A stretch of DNA of 53,427 nucleotides. Source: Promethearchaeati archaeon (GTDB lineage: Archaea; Asgardarchaeota; Heimdallarchaeia; Heimdallarchaeales; Heimdallarchaeaceae). The first letter of the stretch is position 1. Every line of letters starts with the position of its first letter. A program made the position numbers and the translations under genes. The stretch spans positions 1 to 53,427 of the forward strand of contig JABLTJ010000024.1 in assembly GCA_013166775.1 (NCBI GenBank), read 5' to 3'. The notes under the pieces are model-generated. The model was not told the origin of the DNA. It saw only the letters and a list, made by a program, of their open reading frames with translations, and did no database searches. This document shows, piece after piece, positions 32,576 through 40,295 of this stretch.

Positions 32576-32687
32576 GGTGTCTTTCTCACTCATTTTTTAT
32601 TATTTTTAGAAAGGAATTACTTGAAACCTACATTCTTCTTTTATGACAAAATACCATTTTTAGTCGCACAGGAAAATGTGTTTATTT

Positions 32688-32704
32688 TTCTCACACAGTG
32701 AGAA
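32688..32704 (+). promoter_or_regulatory. TTCTC-N7-GAGAA palindrome upstream of winged-helix gene 3
   Basis: TTCTCACACAGTGAGAA, symmetric over 7-3-7 bases. It lies about 25 bp upstream of the TATA-like CTTTATAAAC (32727-32736) and 66 bp before ATG 32770. It suggests auto- or cross-regulation within the family. Confidence 0.55.
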
Positions 32705-32769
32705 TATAAGTTTAGAAAGACAGATAACTTTATAAACTTTTGTCAAAATTATAGTACAGAGTGTTTTAT

Positions 32770-33465
32770 ATGGGGAAACAAGAATTTCAAGATATTGTGA
32801 CTTTTGAACAAAAAGGTGTAGAAGTAATCAAAGACAAAAAATTGATAGATGTTTTTTATGATGAAGGTTATTCTCCTGTGCTTTGGGCATTAAGAGATCA
32901 ACCTTTAACTGTTAAAGAGATTTTAAAAAAGTATAACCAATACGTTGTACTTAATGTGGCAAAAATGGAGTTATCTGCAAAGGATAAAAAAGAAAAAACC
33001 GTAGCTACACAACGTTCTGAAAAAACTATCTACAGATACTTGAAAGATCTTGAAAATTTGGGATTAGTAGCTAAAGCAGGTCAAAGAGTAGTTATAGGCA
33101 AAACAGCAACAGAGAATCTCTTCTGTAGAACAGCAAGAATATTTTTGCTTGAAGATGTAAAAGTAGGTTGGTGGGAATGTGAAGAGAGTGAAGTTATTCT
33201 AGATAGAGTATCAAGAATCATAGGAATAGATAACAAAGGAAAACCACCTGAAGTAGAATGCTTATCCAAACTCATGAATAAAGTTGAAAAACTTGAATCC
33301 GGAGATGTTTTTAGATTACTTGATGAACATTACGAAGAAGTTTCAAAAATCATTCTTGAGGGTACTTTTAAAGAAAATAATATGTTACTTAAAGCTTTAC
33401 GGACTATAGCATTTTTGAAAAATGCAGATAAATACGTTGATGAGCTAAAAGATTGTATAGGGTAG
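32770..33465 (+). CDS. Winged-helix regulator, paralogue 3 of 4
   Basis: 231 aa. YSPVLWALRDQPLTVKEIL, then SEKTIYRYLKDLENLGLVAKAGQRVVIGKTATENLFCRTARIF, then a helical dimer-like domain (VGWWECEESEVILDRVSRII; CLSKLMNKVEKLESG). The frame starts at GTG 32761, but ATG 32770 (MGKQEFQDIVTF) aligns with the other paralogues. A perfect operator-like palindrome lies upstream (32688-32704). DNA binding is well supported; the ligand and targets are unknown. Confidence 0.85.
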   Translation: MGKQEFQDIVTFEQKGVEVIKDKKLIDVFYDEGYSPVLWALRDQPLTVKEILKKYNQYVVLNVAKMELSAKDKKEKTVATQRSEKTIYRYLKDLENLGLVAKAGQRVVIGKTATENLFCRTARIFLLEDVKVGWWECEESEVILDRVSRIIGIDNKGKPPEVECLSKLMNKVEKLESGDVFRLLDEHYEEVSKIILEGTFKENNMLLKALRTIAFLKNADKYVDELKDCIG

Positions 33466-33493
33466 ATTTATTTTCTTTTTTTCAAGGTTAATT

Positions 33494-33510
33494 TTCTCAC
33501 CAAATGAGAC
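33494..33510 (+). promoter_or_regulatory. Near-match TTCTC-N7-GAGAA site upstream of winged-helix gene 4
   Basis: TTCTC-ACCAAAT-GAGAC, one mismatch, same 7-base spacer, about 100 bp before ATG 33611. Confidence 0.4.
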
Positions 33511-33610
33511 ATACATCTTATTTTTGAATATATTTATCTCGCAAAATGTAAAGACTTTTAAATGATTTATAACACTTATTAATTAAGAAATTAATTAAAA
33601 TGTGAAATAA

Positions 33611-34291
33611 ATGCAATTTAGAGATATTATTACCGTTGAACAACAACCTGTTTTGATAATTGGAAACGAAGATACAATTGAATATAAAGATGTAAAAACT
33701 GGCGAAAAAAAATCGGTTTTTACATCTAATCTCCTCATCGATCCTCTTTACAGTCCGATTTTGACTGCATTAAAGAAAGGACCTTTAACAGTTAGAGAGT
33801 TAGAGATAGAATATAAGAAACTTGCCAATGAACCTAAATCAGATAAAACCCTTTATCGTTATTTGAAATTCTTAGAAAAAGCAGGTTTAGTCACTCCAGC
33901 AGGTCAAAGAGTAACTGTTGGTAAGACTGCTACTGAAGCTCTCTATGCAAGAACAGCGAAATTGTTCTTCTCTTCATTTGCAGCAAATGATCTCTGGGAA
34001 TGTTCATTCTGTAATACAGTTTTAGGAAAAGTTGCAGAAATTTTGAGTCTGAGAGAGGATATGCCTAAACAAGACACAGAATGTGTGAAGAACTTGATGA
34101 CTTCTGTAGATGGTTATATATTCAATGAATTATCGGATTTTTACAGCAAGCACTTTGAAGAAATAGCTGAAATTACTAAAGATAGCAACTCTTATGAGAT
34201 GAGTAGAATTACTGATGTTCTTGGAACAATTTTATTACTCAATCAGCCTAAATCTTTTGAAAAACCACTTGAAGAATGCTTAAAAGCTTAG
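33611..34291 (+). CDS. Winged-helix regulator, paralogue 4 of 4
   Basis: 226 aa. YSPILTALKKGPLTVRELEIEYKKL, then SDKTLYRYLKFLEKAGLVTPAGQRVTVGKTATEALYARTAKLFF, then a helical C-terminal domain. It is the most diverged copy: the first helices are preceded by an insert (EDTIEYKDVKTGEKKSVF) and the GWW segment is missing (DLWECSF instead). It starts at ATG 33611. It is followed 56 bases downstream by a zinc-ribbon gene, a possible partner. Confidence 0.85.
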   Translation: MQFRDIITVEQQPVLIIGNEDTIEYKDVKTGEKKSVFTSNLLIDPLYSPILTALKKGPLTVRELEIEYKKLANEPKSDKTLYRYLKFLEKAGLVTPAGQRVTVGKTATEALYARTAKLFFSSFAANDLWECSFCNTVLGKVAEILSLREDMPKQDTECVKNLMTSVDGYIFNELSDFYSKHFEEIAEITKDSNSYEMSRITDVLGTILLLNQPKSFEKPLEECLKA

Positions 34292-34347
34292 TTTAAGCTT
34301 TTTTCGTCTAGGTTAAATATATATAGTAGTTTTTTCTAGCCTTTTTG

Positions 34348-34668
34348 ATGACAAAAGTAGCCTATCATCTGCTCTGTGATTGTAAAGATGCAGTGAACGC
34401 CTATTCTTGTCCAGTAGGTATCTTAAAACCTACAACACTAAATCAATACGATTATTATCGCTGTAATTATTGCAACTATGACTACATTTGTGACCATTCT
34501 ATTAAGATTGAGTTTACTTATGATGATAAAGGCCTTCCAGAGCAGAATACAATTGTTTGTAGTCGCTGTGGAACTCAAGTTGAAGTTTATACATGGCCTA
34601 TGGACAGTGAATCTATAGATAACGTCTATGTAAGTCGTTATGTAAGTATCTACAAACGCAACTACTAA
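34348..34668 (+). CDS. Zinc-ribbon protein (paralogue of 5210-5467)
   Basis: 106 aa. Cysteines fall as LLCDCKDA, YSCPVG, YRCNYCNYDYIC and VCSRCGTQVEVYTWP, the same order as in the 85-aa protein at 5210-5467; the tail SESIDNVYVSRYVSIYKRNY is extra. Two or more C-x2-C knuckles suggest zinc binding and a role in transcription or RNA, but no family is recognised. The frame starts at TTG 34345; ATG 34348 is preferred and aligns with the GTG of the paralogue. It follows winged-helix gene 4 and ends tail to tail with the iron permease gene. Confidence 0.75.
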   Translation: MTKVAYHLLCDCKDAVNAYSCPVGILKPTTLNQYDYYRCNYCNYDYICDHSIKIEFTYDDKGLPEQNTIVCSRCGTQVEVYTWPMDSESIDNVYVSRYVSIYKRNY

Positions 34669-34684
34669 TTCTATGTAAGGCAAA

Positions 34685-35566
34685 CTAAGAGGAAGGGATC
34701 TGTGTTTCCTCAACAATCACTTTTGTTTTTGATTTCTTTCTCTTATTTAGTCTACTAAATGTCACTAAAACTGCTGACAATACTAAATAATACCCCACAT
34801 ACGTAATCAATTCAAGCCACGTTGGTTTGTCTTGATAGCCAAATAATGCGCGTAAGAATAATCCTAGTTCATTTGTCTTATCATTTAACACTCCACTAGT
34901 ATCCCAGACCACTTGTTGAAAGAAATGATTCTCCGAACCAAACCAGCCTAATTCTTGTAATTCATGAATACCATGAGCTAGCATTCCTGCTGCGAATATC
35001 AGAAGAATAATACTTGTAATATTAAAGAAAATCTTCAAGTTGATCCTTTTACCACTTAAGAAAATTAATAGAGCGATTATCACAGCAATAACTATTCCAA
35101 AAAGACCAGACCAGAGTATCGCTATTGGAGCTTCACCTGAAGATTCTATTCCTGCTAGAAAAATCACAGTTTCGATGCCTTCACGAAAAACAGAGATGAA
35201 TGCTAAACTTATTATTCCTAATCTTTGCTGACTTCTGATTGATTTTTCGATTTTCGATTCTAGTTTTTCTTGAATATCTCTTCCTGTTCTTCTCATCCAG
35301 ACAATCATCCATGAAAGGAGGATTGCAGCGAAAATCATTGAAAAACCTTCTATTATCTCTTCGTATTGTTCAAATCCACCTAAAAGATAATTGAAAGCAA
35401 AAGCAGCACCAATCGAAACAATTATTCCAATTGCTGTACCTATCCAGATATCTTTCCTTAATTTTCTTTGTTCGATCTTAATCACATAAACTAGCAAAAT
35501 GCCTACAATTAATGCAGCTTCTATTGTTTCTCTAAGAGTTATTAGAAAGCTTACAACACTGAACAT
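34685..35566 (-). CDS. FTR1/EfeU family iron permease
   Basis: 293 aa, seven transmembrane helices. Both REXXE iron-binding motifs are intact: RETIE at residues 12-16 (helix 1) and REGIE at 128-132 (helix 4). FTR1 proteins import ferric or ferrous iron, usually with an oxidase or EfeB/EfeO partner; none is coded here. GGGAG precedes ATG 35566 with good spacing. The gene is on its own, with a haem-type membrane protein about 3 kb away (38444-39052) as a possible functional neighbour. Confidence 0.92.
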   Translation of the reverse strand: MFSVVSFLITLRETIEAALIVGILLVYVIKIEQRKLRKDIWIGTAIGIIVSIGAAFAFNYLLGGFEQYEEIIEGFSMIFAAILLSWMIVWMRRTGRDIQEKLESKIEKSIRSQQRLGIISLAFISVFREGIETVIFLAGIESSGEAPIAILWSGLFGIVIAVIIALLIFLSGKRINLKIFFNITSIILLIFAAGMLAHGIHELQELGWFGSENHFFQQVVWDTSGVLNDKTNELGLFLRALFGYQDKPTWLELITYVGYYLVLSAVLVTFSRLNKRKKSKTKVIVEETQIPSS

Positions 35567-35719
35567 AACAAGTCTCCCAAAAGATATTCTGTTTTAACGA
35601 GAGCACGAAAGATTGTTATAAATACTTGGATTTACCAAAAATTAAGATAATCTATTTAACTGGCATTTACTTCCAGTAACTTTTATCAATGACTAGGTAA
35701 TTTTCTATTTGTTATTAAA

Positions 35720-36532
35720 ATGAAGAAGCAAGTAAAATATGAAATAAAAAAATTTTCGCCAATAAGACAAATTCTTTCCGATTTCAACGATGAAGCAGCA
35801 AGCATGCCTCATGTATTAGGTTTGCTTGAGATTGATGTAACAGATGCACGAAGAATTATCAAGGAAGTCCAAGAACGAGAAGGACTCAAACTTTCTTTTA
35901 CAGGTTGGATAGCTAAATGTATAGGAGATGCAGTAAAAGAAAATAAGAGACTCAATTCTTTTCTCAAAGGCAGATCGAAGATAATTATTTTTGAGAATGT
36001 TGATATTAGCATAATGATTGAGATAAAAAACGAAAAGGGTCAGGAAATTCCTTATAACCATATAATTAGAAAAATTGAAACAAAAAATATTAGAGAGATT
36101 ACAGAGGAGATTCGTTCAGTTCAGAATAGAAAAATAGAAGGAAAAGATCAAGTACGTGGAAGATCATCCATTGCTCTTAAGATATATAGTTTTGTTCCTA
36201 AATTTATACGAAGGATGATTATGAAAATATTGTTAAGAAATCCATTTTATATTCAAAAGACTGCTGGTACAGTTGGACTAACAACTGTTGGAATGTTTAT
36301 TAAGAAAGTTGGTGGTTGGGCTATACCTTATGCTATTAAAACATTAAGTGTAGCTGTTGCGGGTATTAAAGAAAAACCAGCTATTGTTGATGATAAAATA
36401 GAAAAACGAGACATTGCTAATGTAACTTTCTTAGTAGATCACAATTTAGTAGATGGAGCACCCTCTACAAGGTTTATTGCAAGAGTTGTGGATTTAATGG
36501 AAAGCGCTTATGGTTTGGAAGAATTTGTTTAA
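35720..36532 (+). CDS. 2-oxoacid dehydrogenase E2-type acyltransferase catalytic domain, stand-alone
   Basis: 270 aa. The C-terminal catalytic segment FLVDHNLVDGAPSTRFIARVVDLM carries the H-x3-D-G motif (His241, Asp245) of dihydrolipoamide acyltransferases and CAT. SFTGWIAKCIGDAVKENKRLN and FENVDISIMIEI match the earlier core. There are no lipoyl or E1/E3-binding domains, and no E1 or E3 genes in the window, so it is not a normal pyruvate dehydrogenase subunit. It may transfer an acyl group between CoA and another thiol or amine. The insert at 150-200 is basic. It is a single gene. Confidence 0.8.
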   Translation: MKKQVKYEIKKFSPIRQILSDFNDEAASMPHVLGLLEIDVTDARRIIKEVQEREGLKLSFTGWIAKCIGDAVKENKRLNSFLKGRSKIIIFENVDISIMIEIKNEKGQEIPYNHIIRKIETKNIREITEEIRSVQNRKIEGKDQVRGRSSIALKIYSFVPKFIRRMIMKILLRNPFYIQKTAGTVGLTTVGMFIKKVGGWAIPYAIKTLSVAVAGIKEKPAIVDDKIEKRDIANVTFLVDHNLVDGAPSTRFIARVVDLMESAYGLEEFV

Positions 36533-36731
36533 ACTAGCTATTAAACACTGGTGGAATCTCCATGTACAATTTTAAATTACGGTCCTGGATGTTTAGCAGC
36601 TTCTGCAATAGTTCTGTTTCTGCTTTATTTCTTTGGTTTGCTTTTAGTTATAAAATCAATACCATACATAAAGAAGTAGATAAATCTAAGAAAAAATAAA
36701 TAAAGCAAATAATTAGATTTACTTAATGTAT

Positions 36732-36956
36732 TCACAGCTTGTATCCCTTGTACAAAACTCTGAATATCTCTTCTCTCGATCCCCCATGTTTTGTGATAAC
36801 ATCAGAGATTATTGCTGATAATAATTGAATCTCCTTTGCATTAAACCCATTCTCATCCAAATTATCTTGAAATTTTCGCATGGCAGTAAATTTATTGATT
36901 CCAGGATCTATTCTATCCTTGTAAAACTCTTTAATTTCATCTAGTAGATAACTCAT
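36732..36956 (-). CDS. Small helical protein of unknown function
   Basis: 74 aa: MSYLLDEIKEFYKDRIDPGI, then KFQDNLDENGFNAKEIQLLSAII, ending IFRVLYKGYKL. It is hydrophilic and helical, of normal composition, with no recognised family. It starts at ATG 36956 and lies 69 bases upstream of the 7-TM gene on the other side of the roadblock pair. The preceding 36533-36731 shows nothing I can name. Confidence 0.5.
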   Translation of the reverse strand: MSYLLDEIKEFYKDRIDPGINKFTAMRKFQDNLDENGFNAKEIQLLSAIISDVITKHGGSREEIFRVLYKGYKL

Positions 36957-37025
36957 GGATTTTCACTACAAAATATTAATCTAGAATTTAAAACATATAG
37001 TTAGAGGAAAGAAAAAGAATGAGTA

Positions 37026-37799
37026 CTAAGTAGTTGGTTTTGCTACAATATTTTTGAACCAATCTGGCATAATATATCCTAGATACCCAAGTCCTAATCC
37101 TATTGCTGCTAAAGTAAAACCGATGTAGTATAATGGTGAGTACCCTAGTTCAAATGCTGTAACATTTGCTACTAAGATTGTATCCCCAGCTAATGTTACA
37201 AACATTAATATCATACATACACCAAAAGTTCCTATTAAATGGAAACCAACCTTAGGTAGTCTATCTGTGTTTAGAACACCTTCTCTTATTCCAAAATAAG
37301 CCAATAGTCCGTAACTGAGTATAGATACTATTCCATAATAATAGAGAATATATGTTGATTCTCTTAATTTACCAAAACTTGGATCAGCTACCCATTCGTT
37401 AATTTTTGGAATAATCAAACCTATTACTACCCCATTAAACAAACTGAAGGGAAGAATGAATTCAGTTCCTTTGTGAAAGAAAACAGAGTCTATGAATGCT
37501 ATCACAAAGCAATTTGCTATAGCTAGAAAGACATAGCTCAATAATGTGCATACATCTGTAAAACTCTTATCTAAATAATCAATATTTATTATTAAAAATC
37601 CTAACCATCTTCCTATTGTATCTACTATCAGTGCAACAGAGAAGAACGTGAAAGTTAATCCTAAATACATGACAGGTTTCTTTTTTCTTTCCACGTATTT
37701 CTTCCATAAAAAGAAAGTTATTAAAGCCAAAGCTACCACGACTAGGAATTCATAAATCACTGCTGAAATTGGAATTTTATTTCTCCATAACATAGCCAT
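37026..37799 (-). CDS. Seven-helix membrane protein coupled to a roadblock-like protein
   Basis: 257 aa with seven hydrophobic helices (roughly residues 12-32, 42-62, 78-98, 108-128, 150-168, 182-204 and 217-237). No named family. The frame begins at GTG 37811 inside the upstream gene; ATG 37799 with GGTGAT just ahead is preferred. The roadblock-like gene ends 5 bases before it, so the two are translated as a pair. A 7-TM protein bound to a roadblock or longin partner fits a membrane-docked signalling or GTPase-regulating complex, which is an inference from the arrangement. Confidence 0.7.
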   Translation of the reverse strand: MAMLWRNKIPISAVIYEFLVVVALALITFFLWKKYVERKKKPVMYLGLTFTFFSVALIVDTIGRWLGFLIINIDYLDKSFTDVCTLLSYVFLAIANCFVIAFIDSVFFHKGTEFILPFSLFNGVVIGLIIPKINEWVADPSFGKLRESTYILYYYGIVSILSYGLLAYFGIREGVLNTDRLPKVGFHLIGTFGVCMILMFVTLAGDTILVANVTAFELGYSPLYYIGFTLAAIGLGLGYLGYIMPDWFKNIVAKPTT

Positions 37800-37804
37800 A
37801 TTTA

Positions 37805-38251
37805 TCACCACAAAGAATCAGAAGCTATTTTTGTTGCTTTTCTTTTGGATAATTCTTTTTCTCCTTTTAATATCATAGAAGTAATGAGTTTTCTTATGTC
37901 TTTTAATTGTGCATCGGTTAGCAGATTATAATCAGATAAATCATCGTACTTTTCATCTAATTCTTCTAGTATTCCTGCTGTAATTTCATGCATTAAATCT
38001 CTTTCTTCAGTTTCTGTAGATTCTCTAACTAGAGCTACTGCGAATTCATCTTCTAATTCTATGAAAATTTCGAACTTCTTTGTATCTATTAATTTCGGAA
38101 CACCAACATCTATTTCTTGCATCGCTGTCTGAATTGCTGATAATATTCCACTAAAAAGAGCTACCTCACCAAATTCTTCATCTTTAGCTTTTTTTCCAAC
38201 TGCAATTATCGGTAATCCATTTCTAGACATGATATAGACAGCTTGAATCAT
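37805..38251 (-). CDS. Roadblock/longin-like domain protein
   Basis: 148 aa. The layout is that of a profilin-like fold: AVYIMSRNGLPIIAVGKK (first strands), EVALFSGILSAIQTAMQEI (long helix), then KKFEIFIELEDEFAVALVRES (strands), then a helical tail with QLKDIRKLI. Roadblock and longin modules regulate small GTPases and are expanded in Asgard archaea. No MglA- or Rag-like GTPase lies in the window. It is the first gene of a pair with the 7-TM protein. Assignment is by pattern recognition, not by search. Confidence 0.65.
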   Translation of the reverse strand: MIQAVYIMSRNGLPIIAVGKKAKDEEFGEVALFSGILSAIQTAMQEIDVGVPKLIDTKKFEIFIELEDEFAVALVRESTETEERDLMHEITAGILEELDEKYDDLSDYNLLTDAQLKDIRKLITSMILKGEKELSKRKATKIASDSLW

Positions 38252-38443
38252 CCATGAAGAAGATTGTTTACTTGCATTTAAATGTGACGCTAATTTGTGT
38301 AGAAAGCGAAATTATGGCTCTTTTTGTATTCATCTCAGAATCATAAAATAGATTCGGGATTTAAACAGTACATCTTGTTCTCGAAACTAACTTACGAATT
38401 TTAAAGCAAAGTATATTAAGGAATAATTTCTTTCTTCTCTTCA

Positions 38444-39052
38444 ATGGGTCGGATTTTAAAGGAGAGAAAAGCATTACTCACATCTATACTCATCTTAAGT
38501 ATCATCATATCATTTTCTCTTGGTTTAACTACGTATGCAGAAGATCCAGAAGATCCAGAAGATCCAGAAGATCCAGAAGACGAAGGTGATGATGATGGTG
38601 AAGATTTTGCCAAGGACCTAGCTTATGTTTCAATAGGTTTGTTTGCTGCAAGTGGGTTGACGATTGTAATATATTTTACAAACAAATATTCTAGAAGATT
38701 ACTCAAGGGAGATGGAAATCAAGAGGCTAGAAATTGGATAAGTAAAAACTATATTAAAATTCGAAAACCGCTGAATTATATCCATTATTTAGTAGGTTTT
38801 GGAGCACTGACGGTTCTTTTTATTCATGGGATATACCTTTCTACCAAAGATGAGACTTTGGTTGCTATAGGATGGGTAACAGCTGCTGCCTATACATTTT
38901 ATGTAATCTCTGGTCTTATAATTTGGTTGAAAATCAAACCCTTTTGGAATTTTAAAAAAGCAATGAAAATCTTGAATAAAATCCATCAAAGTGTTATCAT
39001 GTTTTCCAGTATTGTAATTATCCACATCTTACATCTCATTTTAGCTGATTAA
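38444..39052 (+). CDS. Four-helix haem-type membrane protein with EDP repeat
   Basis: 202 aa. A signal sequence (residues 8-31) is followed by an acidic stretch, EDPEDPEDPEDPED, and four transmembrane helices. IHYLVGFGALTVLFIHGIYL and IHQSVIMFSSIVIIHILHLI have paired histidines at the spacing of cytochrome b- or ferric-reductase-type haem ligands. Electron transfer to a metal or oxidant is a reasonable inference, and it lies close to the iron permease. The repeat is coded by four tandem copies of GATCCAGAA (38543-38578). TATA-like AGTATATTAAG is near 38411. Confidence 0.6.
   Translation: MGRILKERKALLTSILILSIIISFSLGLTTYAEDPEDPEDPEDPEDEGDDDGEDFAKDLAYVSIGLFAASGLTIVIYFTNKYSRRLLKGDGNQEARNWISKNYIKIRKPLNYIHYLVGFGALTVLFIHGIYLSTKDETLVAIGWVTAAAYTFYVISGLIIWLKIKPFWNFKKAMKILNKIHQSVIMFSSIVIIHILHLILAD
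38543..38578 (+). repeat. Four tandem GATCCAGAA units inside the coding region
   Basis: An identical 9-bp unit is repeated four times and codes for the acidic EDP repeat after the signal peptide. Such a microsatellite can expand or shrink by slippage in whole codons, varying the length of the spacer. Confidence 0.9.
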
Positions 39053-39121
39053 TACATATTTTTTATGAAATAAAAGAAAGTCTATTTTAATAAATTTTTG
39101 GCAAAAGTAAAAACTTATATT

Positions 39122-39134
39122 CTACTTAAACACA
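39122..39134 (+). promoter_or_regulatory. Shared promoter motif, copy 1
   Basis: CTACTTAAACACA, 9 bp before the ATG of the first tandem 4-TM gene. The identical 13-mer lies at 39604-39616 ahead of the second. It may be a regulator site shared by the pair, or a remnant of the duplication. Confidence 0.4.
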
Positions 39135-39143
39135 TTCTAAGTC

Positions 39144-39542
39144 ATGTCAACAACGATTACAGCAACACCAAAACCAACAGAATCTAAGTGGATATTCACT
39201 GGATACTGGGACGCACTCATAGGTGGATTCATACTAATAATACAAGGATTCTTGGCATTCTTTTCTCAATTATCTGGAGGACTTGGAGTCTTTGGAGGAA
39301 TGTCATTTTTCGCATTAACTGAAGTCTGGTGGCTCAGTGCTCTCCTTTCTTTACTACTTGGTATTTTAGTTCTTTTCTTAATATGGAAATGGCTATTAGA
39401 TAAAATAGGAATGAAACCTTTAATTAAAGACACTATGTGGTTAGGAATTATTCTTCTAATTATTGGTCTAATAACTGGAGGTACTGGAGGAGTCCTTGTA
39501 TTTATTGGTGGGATTTTCTATCTTTTGAGTCTGTCAAAATAG
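39144..39542 (+). CDS. Four-helix membrane protein, tandem paralogue 1
   Basis: 132 aa: polar N-terminus, then four hydrophobic helices. ALIGGFILIIQGFL, LLLGILVLFLIWKWL and IILLIIGLITGGTGGVLVFIGGIFYLL match the same blocks in the next gene (SLIGGFVLLVQGIL; GGVGGIFVLVGGICYLI), so this is a gene duplication. Glycine zipper-like GG-x2-GG near the end suggests close packing. No family recognised. ATG 39144 follows a TATA-like TTATATTC and the motif CTACTTAAACACA (39122-39134). Confidence 0.72.
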   Translation: MSTTITATPKPTESKWIFTGYWDALIGGFILIIQGFLAFFSQLSGGLGVFGGMSFFALTEVWWLSALLSLLLGILVLFLIWKWLLDKIGMKPLIKDTMWLGIILLIIGLITGGTGGVLVFIGGIFYLLSLSK

Positions 39543-39556
39543 AATTATAACACAAC

Positions 39557-39571
39557 CTTTCCTTTTTTTTC
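39557..39571 (+). terminator. T-rich archaeal terminator
   Basis: Runs of T (CCTTTCC, then eight T) directly after the first 4-TM gene. Confidence 0.45.
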
Positions 39572-39603
39572 TTAAATTTTTATTGTTTCATAAATCTTTA
39601 TCA

Positions 39604-39616
39604 CTACTTAAACACA
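39604..39616 (+). promoter_or_regulatory. Shared promoter motif, copy 2
   Basis: CTACTTAAACACA, identical to 39122-39134 but 43 bp from its ATG rather than 9, so it is not simply part of the core promoter. Confidence 0.4.
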
Positions 39617-39658
39617 GTTAAAAAAAAAATTTATTAAGTATGAAAACAATCCTATTTC

Positions 39659-40033
39659 ATGTCAACCAAACTTCAAGCATGTTGGACAAGTGTAGGATAT
39701 ATTGATTCTCTCATTGGAGGATTTGTTCTTCTTGTACAGGGAATTCTAACTATCGTAGGACAAGGAAGCAATAATCTAGAAATTTATTTTGGTAGTTTGT
39801 CATTCTTAACTTATATCGAAGCGTGGATAAGTGGTCTAGTGATGATTCTTATTGGTTTTTTGGTATTAATCCTTGTGTGGGAATGGCTTCAACAAAGATT
39901 AAAAACAGGCTCTTTAGATAATTGGATTATTCTTGGAATACTTCTGATCATCTTAGGAATTGTCTCAGGAGGAGTAGGTGGAATATTTGTTCTTGTTGGA
40001 GGTATTTGTTATTTAATCGGTGGAATTAAATAA
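39659..40033 (+). CDS. Four-helix membrane protein, tandem paralogue 2
   Basis: 124 aa, the same four-helix layout as the preceding gene, shorter at the N-terminus: MSTKLQACWTSVGYIDSLIGGFVLLVQGIL. The paralogue pair differs strongly in the loops, so the duplication is old. It is preceded by a poly-A/T stretch and AATTTATTAAG. Function unknown. The following 40034-40295 has only a short hairpin (40279-40293) next to the beta-helix gene's stop codon. Confidence 0.7.
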   Translation: MSTKLQACWTSVGYIDSLIGGFVLLVQGILTIVGQGSNNLEIYFGSLSFLTYIEAWISGLVMILIGFLVLILVWEWLQQRLKTGSLDNWIILGILLIILGIVSGGVGGIFVLVGGICYLIGGIK

Positions 40034-40295
40034 CAATTCTTTTTTACTTCGTAAAGAAAAAGAGATTTGTAATCTTTCATTACATAATTTCTCTCCTTTT
40101 TGGTAGGTTTAAGCCCTAATAATTGATATCGCTTCTTTTCCAGGAATGTTTAGAAGGAATACTAGACATAAAAGAGAATCAGTAAAATTTAATTGAGACT
40201 TTTCTGTTTTTTGTAAAGTTGAAAACTCTCCCACACATTTTTGTACAGCATAAAATCAGTATTCAATCTTTATGTGGATTGGTTCGAAACCAAAT

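Noticed and set aside
29376..34291. Reading the RGSFL/winged-helix locus as a toxin-antitoxin pair
   Set aside because: No known toxin fold or antitoxin spacing is seen, the winged-helix genes are monocistronic, and the RGSFL genes are on the opposite strand. It is left as an open possibility only.
38543..38578. Tandem 9-bp repeats as a possible CRISPR or minisatellite
   Set aside because: The units are in frame and code for EDP; there are no spacers and no cas genes.
40279..40293. TTGGTTCGAAACCAA, which resembles a tRNA T-loop
   Set aside because: It is only a short hairpin near the stop codon of the 40296 gene. No acceptor, D or anticodon arm can be built around it.
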